Shown here piece by piece: positions 6,323-11,530 of a stretch of DNA of 11,530 nucleotides. Made by a program: the position numbers and the translations under genes. Position 1 is the stretch's first letter. The number at the start of each line of letters is the position of its first letter. The notes below the pieces were generated by a model, which made no database searches, had not been told where the DNA came from, and worked only from the letters and a program-made list of their open reading frames with translations. Source of the DNA: JALHMQ01 sp037441125 (GTDB lineage Bacteria; Pseudomonadota; Gammaproteobacteria; Burkholderiales; Burkholderiaceae_F); the NCBI GenBank assembly GCA_037441125.1, contig JBBIST010000090.1:1-11530 (forward strand), read 5' to 3'.

Positions 6323-7214
6323 CGCGCGCGCGCCGACGGTCGGCATCGTCGCGCCCTCGGGCTATTTGCCGCAGGCCGAGACGCTCGAGCGCGCCGCGCG
6401 CCTGTTTGCCGCCCGCGGCTGGCGCGTGCAGGCGGGCGAGACCTGCTTTGCGCGCCACGAGCGTTTCGCCGGCGACGACGAACTGCGCGCCGCCGAACTG
6501 CAGCGCTTCTGCACCGACCGCAGGCTCGACCTGGTGTTGGCCGCGCGCGGCGGCTACGGCCTGACGCGCATCCTCGATCGGCTCGACTTCGAGGCGATCC
6601 GAGCCGCCGGCCGGACGATCTGCGGCTACAGCGACTTCACCGCCTTCAACCTCGCCTACCTGGCGCGCGCCGGCGGCGCCAGCCTGCACGGGCCGTCGGC
6701 GAGCGACCTCGGCGCCGAGGCGCCGAGCGAATTCACGGTCGCGGCGCTGTTCGCCGCGGTCGAGGGCCTGCGAGCGGGGCGGTTCGAGGCGCAGTTCGAG
6801 ATCGACGGGCCCGACTGCGCGCTGCGCGGGCTGCTGTGGGGCGGCAACCTGGCGCTCGTATGCGCGCTGCTCGCCACGCCGTACTTTCCGCGCGTGCGCG
6901 GCGGCATCCTGTTCCTGGAGGACGTGAACGAGCCCGCCTACCGGATCGAGCGCTTGCTGGTGCAGCTCGAGCAGGCGGGCGTGCTCGGCCGCCAGCGGGC
7001 GCTGCTGCTCGGCCGCTTCGATCCGGTGACGCCGATGGCCAACGACAACGGCTTCGGCCTCGACCGGGTGATCGAGCGCCTGCGCCAGCGCCTCGCGATC
7101 CCGGTGCTCGCGGGACTGCCCTTCGGTCACGTGCGCGACAAGCTCGCCCTGCCGGTCGGCTTGCGGGTGGCCCTGAGTTCATCGGGCGGCAGCGCCAGGC
7201 TCGCCGCCGACTGA
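6309..7214 (+). CDS. ldcA: Muramoyltetrapeptide LD-carboxypeptidase (peptidase S66)
   Basis: The 301-residue product is an S66 peptidase that removes the terminal D-alanine from tetrapeptides during peptidoglycan recycling in the cytoplasm. N-terminal 'VGIVAPSGYL' and 'LVLAARGGYGLTRIL' (75-89) are family motifs. The Ser-Glu-His triad is visible: Ser108 in 'CGYSDFTAFN', a Glu in 'LFLEDVNEPAYRIERLL' (204 or 208), and His274 in 'GLPFGHVRDKLALPVG'. Length and triad spacing agree with E. coli and Pseudomonas LdcA, and there is no signal peptide. The ATG at 6309 lies inside the end of tadA in another frame, so translation is probably coupled to tadA; no strong ribosome binding site is seen. Microcin-immunity protein MccF belongs to the same family, but the genomic context favours the recycling enzyme. 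Confidence 0.93.
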   Translation: MARSSARAPTVGIVAPSGYLPQAETLERAARLFAARGWRVQAGETCFARHERFAGDDELRAAELQRFCTDRRLDLVLAARGGYGLTRILDRLDFEAIRAAGRTICGYSDFTAFNLAYLARAGGASLHGPSASDLGAEAPSEFTVAALFAAVEGLRAGRFEAQFEIDGPDCALRGLLWGGNLALVCALLATPYFPRVRGGILFLEDVNEPAYRIERLLVQLEQAGVLGRQRALLLGRFDPVTPMANDNGFGLDRVIERLRQRLAIPVLAGLPFGHVRDKLALPVGLRVALSSSGGSARLAAD

Positions 7215-7223
7215 ACTGCCGCC

Positions 7224-7229
7224 TATCAT
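7224..7229 (+). promoter_or_regulatory. -10-like element before the hybrid kinase gene
   Basis: TATCAT (5 of 6 to TATAAT) lies in the 24-base gap between ldcA and the kinase gene, ending nine bases before the ATG. A start near 7236 would give an almost leaderless message. There is no visible ribosome binding site and no good -35, so support is weak. Confidence 0.25.
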
Positions 7230-7238
7230 CGGCGCCCT

Positions 7239-9173
7239 ATGTCCGGACCCCTGACCCGCTTCGGCATCGACGCCGAGTCGCGCGAGCAACGCCAGGAGAA
7301 GATCCTCGCCGGCGTCATCGCCTCGGTCTACCGCCAGGTGCCGCAGTCGGTGCTCGGCAGCATCGTCCTTAGCTTCGCGCTGGTGGCGGTGTTCTGGCGC
7401 ACGCACGACCAGAACGTCCTGGTGGCCTGGTTCATGGCGATGCTGATCGAGTCGCTGGTGCGGCTGCGCATCGCGCGCACCTTCGCCCGCGCCACCGATG
7501 CCTTCGAGCGCGTCCACGCCTGGGCCGGTTGGTGGGTGGCGCTGGCGGCGAGCGCCGGCGTGCTGTGGGGCGCGGCCGGCGTGCTGTTCTTCGCGCCGCA
7601 CGAGCCGATCCTGCAACTGGTGCTGGTGGCGGTGATCCTGGGCGTGGCCTTCGGCTCGTTGACGCTGTACGCGACCCATCGGCCGGCGCTGCTGTTCTTT
7701 CTGCCGCTGGCGCTGCTGCCGCTGGCGGCGCGCATGGTGGCCGAGCAGGACCCGGCCTACTACACGGCCGCGGTGGTGCTGCTGGCGGTGTTCGGCTTCG
7801 CCTCGTTCTTCGGCCGCAACTTCGGCGAGGCGATGTTCGAGTCGGTCAAGAACAACTACGAAAACGAAGTCCTGGTCGGCCAGTTGATGACCGAGAAGCG
7901 GGTCGCCGACGACGCCCGCCGCGACGCCGAGACCGCGACTCGCTCGAAGACCCAGTTTTTCGCCGCCGCCAGCCACGACCTGCGCCAGCCGCTGCAGGCA
8001 ATCGGCATCTACGTGTCGCTGCTGAAGAAGCGCGTCCAGGGGCCGGCCGAGCCGCTGGTGGCCAACCTGTCGAGCGCGGTCGAGTCGCTGTCGAAGCTGG
8101 TCGAGGAGCTGCTCGAGATCTCGCGCCTGGATTCGGGCGCGGTGCAGCCGCGCATGCAGCAGGTGCTGCTCGACGACACCTTCAAGGCGCTCGAGCAGGA
8201 GTTCAGTCCGGTGGCCGCGCACAAGGGGCTCGAACTGCGCGTGCGCCGCAACGGCGCGGCGATCGAGTCCGACCCGCTGCTGCTGCTGCGCGTGCTGCGC
8301 AACCTGCTCGCCAACGCCACCAAGTACACGCGCAAGGGCGGGGTGCTGCTCGCGGCGCGGCCGCGCGGCGGCGTCATGAGCATCGAGGTCTGGGACACCG
8401 GGCCAGGCATCCGCCAGCAGGAACTCGACCGCGTGTTCGAGGAGTTCTACCGCGGCGACAGCGGCAAGAGCGAGGGCGGCGGCGGCGGCTTCGGGCTCGG
8501 CTTGTCGATCGTGCGGCGCATCTGCGGCGTGCTCGGCCATCCGCTGATCGTCACCACGCGACCCGGGTCGGGCACGGTGTTCCGGGTCGAGGCGCAGTTG
8601 TCGGCGCAGCCGGTGCGGCGCGCGCGCGCGGCACCGCCGGCCGAGGGTGCGCTGCGGGCGCTGAGCGGCCACACGGTGGTCGTGCTCGAGGACAACGAGG
8701 AGATCCTGAACAGCATGACGCGGCTGCTGCGCTCGTGGGGCGCCGACGTGATCTCATCGACCAGCTTCAATGCCTCGCTGGTCAAGAAGCTGTCGCTGCG
8801 GCCGCGCGTCGACGCGATCCTCGCCGACCAGAACCTCGGTGCCTCGACCGTGACCGGCGTCGAGGCGGCATTCCGGATCCGTGAGCTGGTCGGCTTTCCG
8901 GTGCCGGTGGTGATGCTGACCGCCGTGCAACAGCTCGAGGTGCTGGCTGAATTCCAGCGCCAGATGCGCGAGCGGCTGGCGAAGAACCCGGATCAGGCGG
9001 CGGCGATCGCGCGCAGCCGGGTCGAGGAGCCGGTGGTGCTGCAAAAACCGATCACGACCGCGGTGCTCAACGGCACCCTGGCCGATGCGCTCGGCATCGC
9101 GCCGGCCGGCGCCGAGCAGGTGCAAGCCGCGCCCGAGCAGGTGATCGAGGGGTCGGAGGAGAGGGTGAAGTAG
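7239..9173 (+). CDS. Six-TM hybrid sensor histidine kinase with C-terminal receiver domain
   Basis: The 644-residue inner-membrane protein begins with about six hydrophobic helices (roughly 38-55, 60-78, 97-118, 123-146, 148-166 and 174-192) joined by short loops, with no extracytoplasmic sensor domain. A coiled linker (200-236) leads to the kinase core: H-box 'ASHDLRQPLQAIG' with phospho-acceptor His246, N-box 'RNLLANATKYT' with Asn359, G1 'DTGPGI' (387-391), and the glycine-rich lid 'EGGGGGFGLGLSIV'. The receiver domain spans about 476-615: acidic pair Glu484-Asp485, phospho-acceptor Asp530 ('LADQNLG'), Thr561 and Lys603. The Thr-to-Lys distance is 42 residues rather than about 22, meaning an insertion in the beta4-alpha4-beta5 region. 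The ATG at 7239 has no ribosome binding site but fits the sequence. The signal is unknown. The likely partner is the convergent FixJ-type regulator 20 bases away. Confidence 0.92.
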   Translation: MSGPLTRFGIDAESREQRQEKILAGVIASVYRQVPQSVLGSIVLSFALVAVFWRTHDQNVLVAWFMAMLIESLVRLRIARTFARATDAFERVHAWAGWWVALAASAGVLWGAAGVLFFAPHEPILQLVLVAVILGVAFGSLTLYATHRPALLFFLPLALLPLAARMVAEQDPAYYTAAVVLLAVFGFASFFGRNFGEAMFESVKNNYENEVLVGQLMTEKRVADDARRDAETATRSKTQFFAAASHDLRQPLQAIGIYVSLLKKRVQGPAEPLVANLSSAVESLSKLVEELLEISRLDSGAVQPRMQQVLLDDTFKALEQEFSPVAAHKGLELRVRRNGAAIESDPLLLLRVLRNLLANATKYTRKGGVLLAARPRGGVMSIEVWDTGPGIRQQELDRVFEEFYRGDSGKSEGGGGGFGLGLSIVRRICGVLGHPLIVTTRPGSGTVFRVEAQLSAQPVRRARAAPPAEGALRALSGHTVVVLEDNEEILNSMTRLLRSWGADVISSTSFNASLVKKLSLRPRVDAILADQNLGASTVTGVEAAFRIRELVGFPVPVVMLTAVQQLEVLAEFQRQMRERLAKNPDQAAAIARSRVEEPVVLQKPITTAVLNGTLADALGIAPAGAEQVQAAPEQVIEGSEERVK

Positions 9174-9199
9174 GGGGAATCCTGCCTTCCCCCTCACCC
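9163..9199. terminator. Shared hairpin at the convergent end of kinase and regulator genes
   Basis: GGGGGAA at 9173-9179 pairs perfectly with TTCCCCC at 9187-9193 around a seven-base loop. GGGTGA at 9163-9168 then pairs with TCACCC at 9194-9199, leaving a four-base bulge on one side. The stem therefore includes the stop codons of both convergent genes. No T-run follows on either strand, so it is an atypical bidirectional terminator or a 3'-end stabiliser. Confidence 0.6.
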
Positions 9200-9862
9200 C
9201 ACGTCGTAGCCCTGGCGGCGCGCGGCGAGCAGGGCCTCGGTGCGGTTGGAGGCGCCGAAGGCGCGGTAGATCGCGGTCACGTGCGTCTTGACCGTGCCCT
9301 CGGACAGGCCGAGTTCGCGGCAGACGATCTTGATCGGCGCGCCGCGCGCAAGCAACTGCAGCACCTGCTCCTGGCGCTCGGTCAGTTGCACCCGGCTTTG
9401 CGTCGGCTGGCCGAGCATGTCGCGCCCGCGCTCGGGCAGGCCGAGCATCGCCGCGCCGCGCGTGACCTCGTCGAGCAGGTCGGCCGGGATGTAGACGCCG
9501 CCGCTCAGGACGAACTTGATCGCCGACACCAGCGTGTCGCTCGCCATCGACTTCGGCACGAAGCCGGCCGCGCCCAGTTGCAGCACGCGCATCACGCTGC
9601 GCTGGTCCTGCACGCCCGACAGCACCAGGATCTTCAGGTCCGGCGCGCGTCCGACCAGCGTCTCCAGCACGCTGGTGCCGGTGGCACCCGGGATGCCGAG
9701 GTCGAGCAGCATCAAATCGGCGTCCGGATGCTGATCGAGCAGGCGCTCGGCGCCCTGCGCGTCGCCGGCGGTGAACACGCGCGCTTCGGGATCGATGTCG
9801 AGCAGCAGCACGCGCAGGGCATCGGTGATCAGGGAGTGGTCGTCGACGAGCAAGACTTTCAT
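9194..9862 (-). CDS. Response regulator, NarL/FixJ family (REC + LuxR-type HTH)
   Basis: The 222-residue product has a receiver domain at 1-120 and a LuxR-type helix-turn-helix at about 158-218. The receiver keeps Asp7-Asp8 ('LLVDDHS'), phospho-acceptor Asp54 ('MLLDLGIPG'), Ser82 in the usual Thr/Ser position and Lys104 ('FVPKS'). The DNA-binding domain shows 'LTERQEQVLQLLARG' and 'LSEGTVKTHVTAIYRAF'. It should act as a phosphorylation-dependent transcription regulator in the cytoplasm. Its gene converges on the hybrid kinase gene, the obvious candidate phosphodonor. The frame from ATG at 9862-9860 begins exactly at the REC domain start, supporting this start, though the ribosome binding site is weak. 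Upstream are a -10-like TAGAAT and a perfect palindrome that may be an operator. Confidence 0.93.
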   Translation of the reverse strand: MKVLLVDDHSLITDALRVLLLDIDPEARVFTAGDAQGAERLLDQHPDADLMLLDLGIPGATGTSVLETLVGRAPDLKILVLSGVQDQRSVMRVLQLGAAGFVPKSMASDTLVSAIKFVLSGGVYIPADLLDEVTRGAAMLGLPERGRDMLGQPTQSRVQLTERQEQVLQLLARGAPIKIVCRELGLSEGTVKTHVTAIYRAFGASNRTEALLAARRQGYDVG

Positions 9863-9890
9863 CGCGGGGCCTCGGGTCGGCTGGCAGACG

Positions 9891-9912
9891 GCAGCCGGCG
9901 ACTGCCGGCTGC
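9891..9912 (-). promoter_or_regulatory. Perfect 9-4-9 palindrome between serB and the response regulator gene
   Basis: GCAGCCGGC (9891-9899) and GCCGGCTGC (9904-9912) form a perfect nine-base stem with a four-base loop. It follows the serB stop by about 45 bases and precedes the regulator ATG by about 29. It may terminate serB transcription, although no T-run follows. It may instead be an operator, because a start from the adjacent -10-like TAGAAT would fall at its edge. Confidence 0.5.
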
Positions 9913-9916
9913 GGCG

Positions 9917-9922
9917 ATTCTA
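9917..9922 (-). promoter_or_regulatory. -10-like element for the response regulator gene
   Basis: TAGAAT on the minus strand matches the sigma-70 -10 consensus at 5 of 6 positions. It predicts a start near 9910 and a leader of about 48 bases. No good -35 hexamer lies 16-18 bases upstream, so an activator would be required if it is real. Confidence 0.35.
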
Positions 9923-9957
9923 GACGCGCATCGCTGCCGCTGGCGCCGCGCGCGACC

Positions 9958-10824
9958 TCAGGGCACAAACCAGTTGAGCACGCCGTCGAGCGGCGCGTGG
10001 TCGAGCGCGTGCGTGGCCTGTGCGCGCACCACCGGCTTGGCGCGATAGGCGACCGACAGCCCGACCGCGGCCATCATCGGCAGATCGTTGGCGCCGTCGC
10101 CGATCGCGATCGCGCGCTCGGGGCCGCAGGCGAGCTCGGCGCACAGCTCGCGCAGCGCTCGCGCCTTGCCCTGCCCGTCGACGATTGCCGCGCCCGCCGG
10201 ACCGCTGACGCTGCCGTTCAGGCGACCGTCGGCCAGACCCAGCTCGTTGGCGCGCACGCGGTCGAAGCCAAGCCGCTCGCGCATGCGCTCGGTGAAGAAG
10301 CTGAAGCCGCCGCTCACCAGCAGCGTCGTCAGGCCGGCGCGCCGGCAGGCGGCCACCAGCGTCTCGGCGCCCGGGTTCAGCCGCAGCCGCTCGTCGAGCA
10401 CACGCTGAAGCAGGCCGGCGTCGGCGCCGGCCAGCAGCGCCACGCGCCGGCGCAGGCTGTCGGCGTAATCCTTGAGCTCGCCGCGCATCGCCGCTTCGGT
10501 GATCGCCGCCACCTCGCGTCCTTTGCCGGCGAGCGCGGCCACCTCGTCCAGGGTCTCGATGTTGACCAGGGTCGAGTCCATGTCCATCGCCAGGACGCGA
10601 AAGTCGGCCAGCCGCATGGCCGGGTCGACGAAGGCGGCGTCGAGCTGCCAGTACTGCGCCAGCGCCTGCACCGCGCGCCGCGTCTCGGCGTCGTCGGCGA
10701 CCTCGACGCAGCGCGCGTGGCCGGGACCGAGCCGGATGCGGCGCGGCGTGCACGCGACCTTGAAGGTGTCGAGCGCCTGCTCGCTCAGGCGCGGTCCTTG
10801 CAACACGAGGTCCTTGACGGCCAT
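9958..10824 (-). CDS. serB: Phosphoserine phosphatase SerB
   Basis: The 288-residue HAD-superfamily enzyme hydrolyses O-phosphoserine to serine, the last step of serine biosynthesis. The four HAD motifs are complete: 'AMDMDSTLV' with nucleophile Asp81 and acid/base Asp83, 'LLVSGGFSFF' with Ser171, the Lys220 region 'DGQGKARAL', and 'IGDGANDLPMM' with Asp243 and Asp247. The cap contains 'DEVAALAGKGREVAAIT' with the substrate-binding Glu typical of SerB. Residues 1-70 form the short ACT-like N-terminal part found in proteobacterial SerB. ATG at 10824-10822 begins 13 bases after the mfd stop, so serB is probably translated from an mfd-serB transcript. The ribosome binding site is weak. No second copy or truncation is visible. 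Confidence 0.95.
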   Translation of the reverse strand: MAVKDLVLQGPRLSEQALDTFKVACTPRRIRLGPGHARCVEVADDAETRRAVQALAQYWQLDAAFVDPAMRLADFRVLAMDMDSTLVNIETLDEVAALAGKGREVAAITEAAMRGELKDYADSLRRRVALLAGADAGLLQRVLDERLRLNPGAETLVAACRRAGLTTLLVSGGFSFFTERMRERLGFDRVRANELGLADGRLNGSVSGPAGAAIVDGQGKARALRELCAELACGPERAIAIGDGANDLPMMAAVGLSVAYRAKPVVRAQATHALDHAPLDGVLNWFVP

Positions 10825-10837
10825 CGTCGCGTCCGGA

Positions 10838-11530
10838 TCAGGCGGCAGGCGGCGCCAGCGCGGTCAGCACCCGGCGCAGCGTCTGCACGCGCGCGGCCGC
10901 GGTCGGTGTCTTCTGTTCGATGCGCAGCCGCTCGGGGCCGGCCAGGCGCAGGCCGCGCTCCTTTTGCAGCAGCGCGATCAGGCGCGCCGGATCGACCGGT
11001 GCGTCGGCGGCGAAGTGCAGCGCCATCGCCTCGGCCGAGGCGTCGATCTTCTTGACCCCGAGCGGTGCCGCCAGCAGGCGCAGGCGGTGCGTCTCGAGCA
11101 GCGCCTGGGTCGCCTCGGGCAGCTTGCCGAAGCGGTCGACGATCTCCTCGCGCAGCACACTGAGCGCCGCTTCGTCGCTGCAGGTCGCCAGCCGCTTGTA
11201 CAGTGACAGCCGCTGGTGGACGTCGGCGACGTAGTCGGCGGGCAGCAGCGCCGGCGCGTGCAGGTTGATCTCGGTGACCGCCGCCAGCGGCGCCATCAGG
11301 TCGGGCTCGCGGCCGCTGCGCAGCGCGCGCACCGCGGCGTTGAGCATCTGCGTGTACAGGTCGAAGCCTACCTCGTGCAGGTTGCCGCTCTGCGACTCGC
11401 CGAGCACCTCGCCGGCGCCGCGGATCTCGAGGTCGTGCATCGCCAGATAGAAGCCGCTGCCCAGCTCCTCGAGGTTCTGGATCGCCTCCAGCCGCTTCTC
11501 GGCGTTCTTGGTCATGCCGCCTTCGTCGGG
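10838..11530 (-). CDS. mfd: Transcription-repair coupling factor Mfd, C-terminal part only
   Basis: The frame enters at the right edge (first readable codons encode PDEGG) and ends with TGA at 10840-10838, giving about 230 residues of a protein normally near 1150. 'KNAEKRLEAIQNLEELGSGF' and 'AMHDLEIRGAGEVLGESQSGN' form the end of the RecG-like helicase module, including the TRG region. The rest is the TRCF C-terminal domain, with 'INLHAPALLPADYVADVHQRL' and 'LREEIVDRFGKLPEAT'. Mfd removes RNA polymerase stalled at DNA lesions and recruits UvrA. The true start lies outside the window; the ATG at 11515 is internal. serB follows after 13 bases. Confidence 0.95.
   Translation of the reverse strand, partial: PDEGGMTKNAEKRLEAIQNLEELGSGFYLAMHDLEIRGAGEVLGESQSGNLHEVGFDLYTQMLNAAVRALRSGREPDLMAPLAAVTEINLHAPALLPADYVADVHQRLSLYKRLATCSDEAALSVLREEIVDRFGKLPEATQALLETHRLRLLAAPLGVKKIDASAEAMALHFAADAPVDPARLIALLQKERGLRLAGPERLRIEQKTPTAAARVQTLRRVLTALAPPAA

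Noticed and set aside
8475..8489. Five GGC triplets in the kinase gene as a microsatellite
   Set aside because: They encode the glycine-rich ATP lid, expected at this place in a histidine kinase; short and functionally explained.
7179..8672. 497-residue open frame on the minus strand
   Set aside because: Antisense to the hybrid kinase, with no recognisable domain.

Overview
This is a GC-rich window (roughly 70% by eye) carrying ordinary chromosomal genes. The protein families and gene pairings (mfd next to serB, tadA overlapping an LD-carboxypeptidase gene, a hybrid kinase with an 'SHDLRQPLQA' H-box) suggest a betaproteobacterium, most likely of the Burkholderiales. That assignment is inference from gene content, not a database result. 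I count 11 genes, two of them cut by the window edges. I see no tRNA or rRNA, CRISPR array, insertion sequence, phage gene or other sign of horizontal transfer.

Layout. (1) A left block on the minus strand (1-5033) reads, in transcription order: tandem universal stress protein, an unrecognised single-pass membrane protein, a Ca2+/Na+ (CaCA family) antiporter, a VC0807-type membrane protein and an MGDG-synthase-like glycosyltransferase that runs off the left edge. The last three are spaced by 19 and 12 bases and look like one operon. The two upstream genes have their own leaders. (2) A divergent intergenic region (5034-5219) carries an FNR/ANR-like class II promoter facing the stress gene and a sigma-54-like -24/-12 element facing the other way. 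(3) A plus-strand block (5220-9173) encodes a membrane-tethered thioredoxin-fold protein, TadA tRNA adenosine deaminase, an LD-carboxypeptidase overlapping tadA, and a six-TM hybrid sensor kinase. (4) A right block on the minus strand encodes the end of Mfd, SerB phosphoserine phosphatase and a FixJ/NarL-type response regulator that converges on the kinase gene.

How the genes fit together. The hybrid kinase and the convergent response regulator are probably a signalling pair; their stop codons lie inside one shared hairpin. mfd-serB looks like a housekeeping operon, and tadA-ldcA is translationally overlapped. The left block combines membrane lipid glycosylation, cation exchange and a stress protein that may respond to oxygen limitation, so a cell-envelope or stress theme is plausible but unproven.

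I did not find a clear new biological system. The points most worth a second look are the paired regulatory elements in the divergent region, the palindrome at the putative start of the response regulator transcript, the extra ~20 residues in the kinase receiver domain, and the unrecognised membrane protein with an 11-residue tandem repeat. No gene-free stretch exceeds 300 bases; the longest is 3840-4118.
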